In this document: piece by piece, positions 1 through 6,763 of the stretch
How the letters are laid out: every line of letters starts with the position of its first letter
Position numbering within the stretch: position 1 is the first letter of the stretch
Source: Euperipatoides rowelli
Taxonomy: Eukaryota > Onychophora > Udeonychophora > Euonychophora > Peripatopsidae
Length of the DNA: 11,258 bases
NCBI GenBank assembly: GCA_003024985.2
Contig: PXIH01S0005600.1
Strand: one strand, 5' to 3'
Notes under the pieces: generated by a model
What the model was told of the DNA's origin: nothing
Database searches by the model: none
Seen by the model: the letters and a program-made list of their open reading frames with translations, nothing else
Translations under genes and position numbers: made by a program

Positions 1-782
1 ACTAAAAAGCCAAACGCCTTTTTAGCACACGATCTGATGTAGTTTATTTACCAGATCTAGCATCCCTCCACAAATATGCAGTGAGATACGGGATAGTTTC
101 AATCTTCTGTAAAAATTACGAGAAGATCGATTTTTCCCGGAAACAATCTAGCTACTACCATATGAACTGCAAATTTATCCATGAAAAAAATGTGATTTTA
201 TGACCATAATATTAAAAAATTCCTAAAATTCTAAATTAACCATGTAAATTATAGTATTATGTCTATCTTTGTACACCTTACTGTAATAAATAATAATTAT
301 TTCAAATTTTTTAAAATTAAGAAACTGTAATAAGATTAATTTAATTAATTTTTCTAAATAAATAAAAACTAAAACTATATCCCACATGAAAACTGAAATA
401 GTCTCATTCATGTGACCTATCAACGAGATATAAAAAAATATTATTTTCACAATACAATATCAGTACATTTTTTTTTTAGATATCTAACGTTTCCACCACC
501 CTGAACCTTAACTCTACTGCATAAAATACACTAATTATCCAACCCTATGATAATCAAATGAGAAAACACTTTTGTGTGAATACAAATAATAATTTATTCA
601 ATAAAAAAAAGAACGCCATCTTTCATATTTGACAGCATTCCATAACAAGCAAAATATGCTCATTTTGAAAAAAAAAAAAATAGTACAAGTTTTAGATTAA
701 ATCAATGGAGATTATCATTGATGAAGGGATCATTTCTAATATTTTTGCATTCGATTAGTGCTTTATTCATTAGATTTCAGTC
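1..782. other. AT-rich flank, no gene seen
   Basis: No reading frame here looks protein-like; the longest open stretch (about 75 codons on the minus strand, 223-450) is low-complexity and rich in Ile, Phe and Leu, as expected by chance in AT-rich DNA. There are A runs near 605 and 668-680, and a small perfect 7-bp hairpin (ATCAATG 701-707 with CATTGAT 716-722). I see no RNA gene or transposon end before the LTR. Confidence 0.6.
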
Positions 783-787
783 AGTTG
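783..787. repeat. Target-site duplication, left copy (AGTTG)
   Basis: AGTTG directly precedes the TG of the 5' LTR, and the same five bases follow the CA of the 3' LTR at 4267-4271. Five bp is the usual duplication for Ty1/copia integrases. The match fixes both LTR boundaries and shows that both ends belong to one insertion event. Confidence 0.93.
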
Positions 788-1241
788 TGTTAAATGGACA
801 TTATGAAACAGGAGTCGATTCTTTACGTGATATGCCAATACTTGTTTCCTTACTCATTTATAAAGTATTTGTGTTATGTCATATATTATAATTATATTGT
901 TAATATTAATCAATTTATTAGGTTATTTATTAGTGTTTTAATCATTTGATGGATAAATTTATTATACTAACATATTCTGACAACCATAAACGTTAATCAG
1001 TTTACCTTGGAACGTTGAACTCAACTTCATGACATCATTGATTTTTGCATATCATGTGATAACTTAACCAATGCATTATGGGCTAGCGTCACTCTTTGGC
1101 GTCTTTACTGCTGTAGCCATCTTGGCTGTTACATGTGTTTTTTTATTGGATTGAAATAAACCAACTTTAATAGTATAATTAAGTCATAATAGTTATTAAA
1201 TTAATTAGTTAAGAATAGTTATTTGTTTATATAACCTAACA
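788..1241 (+). repeat. 5' LTR of the copia element
   Basis: It starts TGTTAAATGG and ends CCTAACA, giving the short inverted ends TGTT/AACA. It matches 3813-4266 over its whole length without indels. The substitutions I counted lie at left positions 801, 817, 826, 836, 841, 1084, 1099, 1189 and 1224 (approximate to a base or so): 5 transitions and 4 transversions. It contains a TATA-like box and an AATAAA signal, so it can be read as U3-R-U5. Confidence 0.95.
859..865 (+). promoter_or_regulatory. Candidate TATA box in 5' LTR
   Basis: TATAAAG lies about 70 bp into the LTR and about 290 bp upstream of the AATAAA in the same LTR, a sensible arrangement for U3 promoter and R-region polyadenylation. 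The copy at 3884-3890 is identical. The sequence is AT-rich, so a TATA-like match alone is weak; its position is the main support. Confidence 0.4.
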
Positions 1242-1242
1242 A

Positions 1243-1256
1243 GGTTATGGGCCCAG
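1243..1256 (+). promoter_or_regulatory. Primer-binding site, internal initiator tRNA-Met type
   Basis: GGTTATGGGCCCAG lies one base after the 5' LTR. It is the exact reverse complement of the anticodon stem-loop of eukaryotic initiator tRNA-Met (CUGGGCCCAUAACC, with the CAU anticodon in the middle). Drosophila copia is known to prime minus-strand synthesis from a cleaved 5' half of this tRNA rather than from its 3' CCA end. The same mechanism is inferred here from sequence and position. Confidence 0.9.
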
Positions 1257-1381
1257 TTTTGCCCTTAAAATAGGACTCTAGTTACATGAATATTTTTTAT
1301 AAAGGACTATAACGTTAACGTTCGACATTATTACTGGATAACTATTTGAAATAATTAAATCTGCTTTAAATTACCAAGGAA
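1257..1381 (+). other. Copia 5' leader
   Basis: Untranslated leader between primer site and gag start. The first gag ATG at 1382 has G at -3 and G at +4, a good eukaryotic initiation context (GGAAATGG). The leader has another ATG at 1286, which opens only a very short frame. Confidence 0.6.
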
Positions 1382-2321
1382 ATGGATAACAAAACGATAA
1401 GTATACAGAAATTTGATGGCACAAATTTCTACATGTGGAAATTCAAGGTAGAACTTGTGCTCCAACAGGATAAATTATGGAGCACAGTCAATCAAGAGCC
1501 CCCATCACCAATTACCGAAGAATGGACAGCACATGATCAGGCAGCCAGGGAAACTATATGTCTGGCAATGGAAGATAAATTCATAATAAACGTACGTACA
1601 TGCTCCACGGCTAAAAATACTTGGGAAACACTCAAAGGAATATATGAACAGAAAGCTTATCAGGCAAACTACACCTGATGAGAAAACTATATGGCACACG
1701 ATATGAACACTACTCAAATATGAGAGACTTTGTAAACTCCGTACTTGAAATAGTAGGACAACTAAGAAATGTTGGCGAAATTAATAAAGACCAAAACATT
1801 ATAGCAATACTGTTGTGCGGATTACCAATAGAATACAATAACTTAATAACAGCAATCGAGTCCAGGGATGAAGATGACCTATCCCTCGACTACATAAAAA
1901 TTAAATTATTCGAAGAAGCAACCAGAAGAGAAAAAGAGGTAATGACCAACCCTATTGAATCATTGGCAATGCCCTCTATGAGAGCCAACACAAACACAAC
2001 CCAATCAAAATACATTACATGCTGTGGATGCGGCCAACAAGGCACACAAAAAGAGAATGCCCAAGAGAAACCAATAGACCTGATGGCACTAGATGGAGGA
2101 GTAACTACACCAAAAGAAGACAATATCAACTAGAAAGGGGACATAACATTATGATATCCACCCAACATGAAAAATTAAATGACCCGGATCCAGATTCAAC
2201 ACCATATGCTGAAGACATCCTCACCAAAGACCCCATATCTTGCTACCATTGTGGTTCCAATAATGATCAAATTTACACCGCTCTATCAGGTACAATTTCT
2301 AAAAACTTGGATTACTCTGGA
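1382..2321 (+). pseudogene. gag: Copia Gag (capsid/nucleocapsid), two frameshifts
   Basis: In intact elements Gag forms the virus-like particle that packages element RNA in the cytoplasm. The copia-type N-terminus is visible: a basic start followed by FDGTNFYMWKFK-like residues, then a helical UBN2-type region ending near 1950 in charged residues. The frame beginning at 1382 ends at a TGA at 1676-1678, but homology continues in another frame from about 1663, so a net -1 shift lies between about 1660 and 1668. A second net -1 shift at about 2038-2043 cuts the CCHC zinc knuckle in two: the first Cys pair is encoded at 2020 and 2029 in one frame, and the His (2043) and last Cys (2058) in the next. 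An acidic, low-homology linker follows up to the protease. The copy cannot make a complete Gag without frame correction. Confidence 0.88.
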
Positions 2322-2575
2322 TGAATCCTGGATTCTGGCGCAAGTGCGCATATGACACCAAATAAAAACTTTTTTCAAGAAATCACTTATCTAAAAAATA
2401 AACTACCTGTAAAATTGGCCAACAGAAATATAGTATATGCAGAAGGAAAGGGAAATGGACTGCTTAACTTAAATAATGAAATCAGACGTAACGACACTGT
2501 TCAAATTAAAGACATATTGTTTGTACCATCATTACAATTCCAACTATTTCAATTAAACAATTATGCGAAAGGGGG
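2322..2575 (+). pseudogene. pol: Copia aspartic protease, nonsense codon just before active site
   Basis: Retroviral-type aspartyl protease, which cleaves the Gag-Pol polyprotein during particle maturation. The catalytic motif Asp-Ser-Gly-Ala is encoded at 2331-2342, preceded by Ile-Leu and followed by Ser-Ala-His-Met, as is typical of copia proteases. A TGA at 2322-2324 replaces the codon that is often Trp in this family, which suggests a TGG to TGA change. Downstream, the stretch ending in DILFVPSLQ (near 2510-2540) matches the usual family pattern before the C-terminal part. The frame ends at a TAA at 2583-2585 after a net -1 shift in or next to the G run 2571-2575; homology continues in the integrase frame. 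Confidence 0.85.
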
Positions 2576-3735
2576 CACGATGTAAAATTCAGTAAAGATA
2601 CCTGTAATATTTACAACAATGATAACAAATTGATAGCATCCGCCAAATTATTCGGAGGTGTTTTTAAGCTACAAGAAAACACACCTATGGCAGGCCCTTT
2701 TATTCACCAATGGCACAATCGTTTGGGTCATAAATCTCACAAAATAATTGATCTAATGACCAATAAGGGATTAGTCAATAAGATGAATATCAACTCCTGT
2801 AACCACTCCAACTTTTGTAGATCCTGTAATCTTGGAAAGATGCAACAGAAACCTTTCAAAACATCCACTGAAGTAATAACCAAACCATTCCACACAATCG
2901 TAGCCGACCTATGCGGACCACTTCAGGTACCCATTATGGGGGGAAATAATTACATTCTCACTTTGGCGGACAAATTTTCCAGATTCATACACATAGAACT
3001 ATTAAAATATAAATCCCAAGCTACGAACCAGATTCAAAATTACATCGAACGTGGTCATAACCTATTTTGGTATTACCCCATCATTTTCCACACTGACGGG
3101 GGTTGTGAATTTGTAAATCACCAAATTGATAATTATTTTGACACCCATGGTATCACTCATCAAGTTGTGGTACCATACGTTCCCCAACAAAATGGAAACG
3201 CGGAAAGGGTAAATGCCACTCTNTTGAGCATGTGTAGATGTATGTTCAAACAACACAATTTACCCCTCAAATTATGGGGAGAGGCTGTTCGATGGCTGCA
3301 TACATTATTAACCGTACCATACATTCCGGTACCGGAAAAACTCCATACGAACTATGGAATAACAAAATTCACAATCTTTCCAACATGAAGGCATTTGGCT
3401 GTAGAGCCTACGGAATCAAACCTAAAATCCTCAGGAGAAAACTTGATGATACCTCTATGGAAGGTATTTATGTAGGCCCTGGGATCAACATAAAAGGCCA
3501 CAGACTTTGGATACCTGGGACAAATTTAGTAATTACCTCAGCAAAAATGACCTTTAATGAAGGTCCATATACATATGATGATACAATTAAATACAACTCT
3601 CAAGATCAGGATCTTACTGTTTATGTAAATGTTCCCTTATTTGATGAGGATAATGATATACCCCTTAAGGACACTAACTTGCGGAGATCACTAAGAGAAA
3701 CTAAGGGGATACCACCCATAAAACTTACCTATTGA
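2576..3735 (+). pseudogene. pol: Copia integrase (HHCC + DDE core + C-terminal part), one frameshift
   Basis: Integrase inserts the cDNA into host DNA. The GAG-pre-integrase zinc region is complete: His at 2714 and 2729 (HX4H) and Cys at 2816 and 2825 (CX2C). The catalytic triad is present: Asp 2906, Asp 3095 and Glu 3203, with exactly 35 residues between the last two. The N at 3223 is the third base of a CTN codon, so it is Leu whatever the base. After the LWGEAV motif a net -1 shift (about 3286-3291) moves the frame. The rest then continues with the family's AAYIINR, PYELW, FGCRAY and KGHRLW blocks to about 3560, an acidic tail, and an arginine-rich RRSLR segment like the linker before RT. 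A TGA at 3733-3735 ends it. Apart from the frameshift, no catalytic residue is missing. Confidence 0.9.
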
Positions 3736-3812
3736 TAGATTAGAATACCCATCCATGTTCATGTGAAGATGCAATTGCTATACAGCCATCTTTGATTCAT
3801 ATTGAGGGGGGC
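3736..3812 (+). other. Deletion scar and polypurine tract of copia element
   Basis: Bases 3801-3812 (attgaggggggc) form the polypurine tract that primes plus-strand synthesis, directly abutting the 3' LTR. The 65 bp before it are all that remains where RT and RNase H should be. In one frame 3762-3776 reads Cys-Glu-Asp-Ala-Ile, faintly like the (Y/C)EDA block that opens copia RT domains. The deletion may therefore start just after it, but this is too short to be sure. Confidence 0.65.
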
Positions 3813-4266
3813 TGTTAAATGGACAATATGAAACAGGAGTCAATTCTTTATGTGATATGCTAATAATTGTTTCCTTACTCATTTATAAAGTATTTGTGTT
3901 ATGTCATATATTATAATTATATTGTTAATATTAATCAATTTATTAGGTTATTTATTAGTGTTTTAATCATTTGATGGATAAATTTATTATACTAACATAT
4001 TCTGACAACCATAAACGTTAATCAGTTTACCTTGGAACNTTGAACTCAANTTCATGACATCATTGATTTTTGCATATCATGTGATAACTTAACCANTGCA
4101 TTATGGGCAAGCGTCACTCTTTGGCATCTTTACTGCTGTAGCCATCTTGGCTGTTACATGTGTTTTTTTATTGGATTGAAATAAACCAACTTTAATAGTA
4201 TAATTAAGTCGTAATAGTTATTAAATTAATTAGTTAAGAATAGTTATTAGTTTATATAACCTAACA
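3813..4266 (+). repeat. 3' LTR of the copia element
   Basis: This is the same 454-bp repeat as 788-1241 at an offset of 3,025 bp. It begins directly after the polypurine tract and ends CTAACA just before the AGTTG target duplication. Three bases are unresolved (N at 4039, 4050 and 4096). The left copy has g, c and a at the matching sites, so those positions cannot be scored for divergence. Confidence 0.95.
4180..4185 (+). terminator. Poly(A) signal AATAAA in 3' LTR
   Basis: AATAAA sits within GATTGAAATAAACC and is conserved in both LTRs (left copy 1155-1160). In the 3' LTR it would direct 3'-end formation of the element transcript roughly 10-30 nt downstream. Confidence 0.55.
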
Positions 4267-4271
4267 AGTTG
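4267..4271. repeat. Target-site duplication, right copy (AGTTG)
   Basis: Perfect copy of 783-787, directly after the 3' LTR. Removing the element and one AGTTG restores the empty site, joining ...tttcagtc AGTTG to tagcggtcg... Confidence 0.93.
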
Positions 4272-4729
4272 TAGCGGTCGTAAGCTATTCGGTGGCCGTA
4301 AACTAGAATGTTTGCAATGAATTGATAATAATGAAAATCTGTAAGTAAGTAAACTTTTTATTTAAATTATTTATATATTTTTCTCTTCAAATTAATTAAC
4401 CCTTTTAATATACTTTATATAAATGAGATCATTATTAAGTTTTATTACAAAAATATTTTAAACCATTACGATATAGGTTAATGAAAATATAATCCCAACA
4501 TTACGGTAACTAATTTATTTATTCAAATTATTTATTCTATTTATTTAAATGTAGGCCTATAATATGTTTAAAAAATACTAAATGCTATTAATAAACTAAT
4601 AATGAAAAAAAAATGAAAAAAAAAATAAATAATAATAGTTGTGGGCAGATAATGGAGTCTAACCATGTTTACTAATGGTATCTTTAAGCTTCAAAAGAAT
4701 AATTCTAATATATATTTTTTTTCTTTCTC
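4272..4729. other. AT-rich flank with A-rich low-complexity stretch
   Basis: No gene seen. A short imperfect direct repeat (cggtcgtaa / ggtggccgtaaa) lies at about 4276-4304, next to the copia target site. Bases 4600-4640 are A-rich low complexity (runs of A broken by TG and TAAT). A T-run lies at 4713-4722. Confidence 0.5.
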
Positions 4730-4799
4730 AAGCTCATGACCCCGTTCAATCACTGCCACGACTCTCCTGAGGTCACGACACCCAGTTTGAGAAACACTA
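4730..4799 (-). mobile_element. Putative hAT-type transposon terminus (fragment)
   Basis: Read on the minus strand, the segment begins TAGTGTTTCTCAAACTGGG and continues with GTCGTGACC and GTCGTGG. This resembles the ends of hAT transposons and their MITEs in many animals, which begin CAGTG(G/T)TTCTCAAACT and carry nearby GTCGCGACC-like repeats. The element would end at 4799, with 4800-4807 (ttctaaac) as a possible 8-bp target site. I found no matching second end or second copy of that 8-mer in the window, so this is a fragment, or the other end is lost or too diverged. Confidence 0.4.
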
Positions 4800-5770
4800 T
4801 TCTAAACGATAATAGTTATAAGATTACTATTCTTGTTTTGACAGCAAATTTTTAATATATAGATGAAATCTTAAACATTTATTATTATTATTGAGACAAT
4901 ATAACGGGAATGACTAAAGCTGGGGGTGTGGTAGGAGGAACTCCTCCCTCCAACTGCGTCTAAAAGTCCGAAAATTGGGAACTTTTGTGTTGGCCGTTGG
5001 GAAAAATCCAGTTGAAGGTGAAAGTAAAATATTGTTCAATAGTTGTGAATTAGGAATTTTTAAGAAGTCAGAGTTGGGAAATTTCTTAGTTCTCACCCTC
5101 CAATAAAATTCTCTAGCTTCAGCCATGTAGTAGAAAAGATCTGACACCCTTAAGTTAAAATTCTTTGGATTGGGCAGGCTTAAAATGTGTTGCACAAGCT
5201 GTTGGGAAATAAAACTTGATTGCTTGTTTACATTGGTCACTATTCAAAATCTTTTGTATTGAGATCAGTGTAAAAGGGATTTATTAATTCTAGATTTACT
5301 GATAGCTAAACTAAAATAAACTTAGTGCTAATAATTTTATTGATTTTTGCGATAAAATAATCACAACGTGTATGATTAGACAGTAATATACTGAAATATT
5401 TTTTTTTACTATTATTATTTTAGGAAATTTTCAGTTTTATTTACAACAGTAGTTCACAATACATCATGAATTTTATTGTGAGCATTAAATATTAACATTT
5501 AAGTTCAATAAAGCTTAAAATTCTACTGTATTTAAGATAATGTATTTTAAAATTTTCTTTGAAATTTAGTTGTCCACCATTATCTTTTTTTTCTGCAATA
5601 AATCCAGGTCACTGCATGCTAAACATTCATTTCTTTCTCTATGTTAATGTTACATTTTACTAATAACATTATATTAAATACGAATACAATACTTAAAGGT
5701 ATATCTTATGCATAAATTTGTTTGCAATAATATTGACTTGAATAACAAAAATTATTTTTAATTGAAAATT
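4800..5770. other. Non-coding or intronic stretch, one unsupported ORF
   Basis: No recognisable gene. A 108-codon open frame on the minus strand (4914-5240) resembles nothing I know and has no clear promoter or splice context. If the candidate exon at 5790 is real, this stretch would be intron on the plus strand. A second, weaker acceptor-like site (T-rich tract, then AG) lies near 5424, and AATAAA occurs near 5507. Confidence 0.4.
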
Positions 5771-5789
5771 TTTTCTTTCTCTCTTTTAG
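5771..5789 (+). promoter_or_regulatory. Strong 3' splice acceptor (polypyrimidine tract + AG)
   Basis: A run of about 19 bases, almost all T and C, ends in TTTTAG at 5789, with no AG inside the tract. Several A-containing branch-point candidates (for example around 5733-5765) lie 25-55 bases upstream. It is one of the two best acceptors I noticed (the other is near 11046) and the only one followed by a plausible open coding stretch. Confidence 0.5.
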
Positions 5790-5937
5790 ACATCACAAGA
5801 AAAGATATTCGAATATAAGCGATTCTGATCTTAAAAGGTTGAAATACTGGTCAAAAATAACAAGAATTCCTGCTAAGACTTTTCTTCTTGGCTCTGAGAA
5901 TTCTAAAAGATGTACTATAATGACTCAAGAATCATGA
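5790..5937 (+). CDS. Candidate terminal coding exon, unknown protein
   Basis: Directly after the acceptor, one base completes a split codon, then 48 codons stay open from 5791 to a TGA at 5935-5937. The peptide starts HHKKRYSN and ends IMTQES. It is mixed and hydrophilic (Lys/Arg/Ser-rich with scattered Leu, Ile, Trp), unlike the Phe/Ile/Asn-only translations typical of the AT-rich surroundings. A poly(A) signal AATAAA follows at 6077-6082, which would give a 3' UTR of about 160 nt. I do not recognise the protein, and no upstream exon can be named in this window: it may lie beyond the copia insertion or further upstream. It could also be a chance open frame behind a chance acceptor. Confidence 0.35.
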
Positions 5938-6260
5938 GATTAATTAATGTTCATTTTTAACTGGATTGACAAACATTTTTTAATTTCCTTCATAAGAACT
6001 CATAAGAAAGAAGATATTACTGTTAATATTTGTCAACAGTTTAAGTGAACATTTCTGTAATATGCAAAATATATTTAATAAACTTTTTATATATTTTTTT
6101 AATTGTTTTATTTGTAGTTTTAATTTATTACCTAATGACTTTTATTTTTCATCTCCTTTCATGCTTTTTTCTTTTTTTTTCCTTTTCTTTTTTCTTCTTG
6201 TTACTATCTGTAATAATATCAAAATCACTCTTTTCAAGATGCTTTATCATTATTTCGCAT
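5938..6260. other. Possible 3' UTR, then T-rich low-complexity sequence
   Basis: No gene seen. The region from about 6083 to 6205 is strongly T-rich with a pyrimidine tract at 6167-6200. It yields Phe-rich open frames (6045-6296 and 6062-6271) that are composition artefacts. Confidence 0.5.
6077..6082 (+). terminator. Candidate poly(A) signal AATAAA
   Basis: AATAAA about 140 bases after the stop of the candidate terminal exon, followed by a T-rich stretch. The hexamer is frequent in AT-rich DNA, so it supports the exon only weakly. Confidence 0.25.
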
Positions 6261-6498
6261 GTTCAGTGTAATAAGGCCACATTGCACATTTACTGATTTT
6301 TCACTTGTTCATTTTAAAATATTAAGCCTAACCTGAATTACACAGTAAAGCACTGTTGAAATTTTTTAACATGAGGTCCGGTCAAAATTCCGTGGAACTG
6401 CCACTTTTTTTATTTCATTTTTTAGAGTGGGTGCAAGACTTTGCAAGCTCATAATGAAAAAATCATTAGATGTGCAATTTGGCCTTATTGTACTGAAC
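6261..6498. mobile_element. MITE-like unit with 41-bp terminal inverted repeats
   Basis: Bases 6261-6301 and the reverse complement of 6458-6498 match at 36 of 41 positions, including a shared ATAAGGCCA core and ATTGCACAT. Homology drops sharply on both sides of the arms. The 156-bp interior has no coding potential. Size and structure (238 bp, inverted ends, AT-rich) fit a miniature inverted-repeat element, but I could not identify a clear target duplication or a superfamily. It could instead be an inverted duplication of part of another repeat. A transcript would fold into a long hairpin. Confidence 0.5.
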
Positions 6499-6510
6499 GT
6501 GTGATTTGAT

Positions 6511-6759
6511 CTTCACAGAATATCTGCCTGCAGATAGTCTCTGGTTCTATATTCACATCATGAAGAAATGAGAGTGGCAATAAGATAGGAGATTACCTGT
6601 CTGTAGAATGTATTGGGTTCTTCATTTATATCAGGCAAATAAAAGTGACAATAAAACAGGAGATCATTTATTTGCAGGTACTTCTGTGGTTCTTAATTTA
6701 CATCATGGAAAGTGAGATTTGCAATTAGATAGCAAAGCTTATATGGTTCTTTATTAACA
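6511..6759 (+). repeat. Minisatellite, left block (about 70-bp units)
   Basis: Diverged tandem units begin with GGTTCT at 6543, 6616, 6688 and 6745 (spacing 73, 72 and 57 bp), after a partial unit from about 6511. Each unit reads roughly: GGTTCTTTATTTACATCATG, a variable A-rich part, TGAGAGTGGCAATAAGATAGGAGAT, then TATCTGCAGGTA. The last unit breaks off after GGTTCTTTATTAACA. The array continues beyond the LINE at 10526. Confidence 0.75.
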
Positions 6760-6763
6760 GTAA

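Larger units (their letters stand above)
788..4266 (+). mobile_element. Ty1/copia LTR retrotransposon, internally deleted, non-autonomous
   Basis: A full insertion of 3,479 bp bounded by two 454-bp direct repeats and a perfect 5-bp target duplication. The internal order is primer-binding site, Gag with a split CCHC knuckle, protease (DSGA), GAG-pre-integrase HHCC zinc region, DDE integrase, then polypurine tract. Gag-PR-IN on one strand in this order is diagnostic of Ty1/copia. Reverse transcriptase and RNase H, which should lie between integrase and the polypurine tract (normally more than 1 kb), are absent: only about 65 bp separate the integrase-frame stop from the tract. Four net -1 frameshifts and one in-frame TGA break the coding region. 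The LTRs differ at 9 of 451 comparable positions (about 2 percent), so the insertion is fairly recent. The copy could move only if an intact relative supplied RT. Confidence 0.95.

Noticed and set aside
1676-1680. TGATG overlap of the first gag frame's stop with a new ATG, as in translational coupling
   Set aside because: Homology to Gag in the second frame begins upstream of the ATG (from about 1663), so the overlap is a by-product of a one-base loss.
1890-2129. Minus-strand open frames across gag and integrase (also 1505-1717 and 3062-3256)
   Set aside because: Antisense shadows of the copia coding region, whose plus-strand frames carry the conserved motifs.
4914-5240. 108-codon open frame on the minus strand
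   Set aside because: No recognisable domain, no promoter or splice support, and a moderately AT-rich setting where such a length can occur by chance. Transcript evidence would be needed.
5424-5478. Possible small exon between a T-rich acceptor and a GTGAGC donor
   Set aside because: The donor context is weak, the exon is very short, and the frame cannot be tied to the candidate exon at 5790 without transcripts.
6045-6296. Two overlapping Phe/Leu-rich open frames resembling membrane proteins
   Set aside because: They come from the T-rich low-complexity tract, and one runs into the MITE-like arm.
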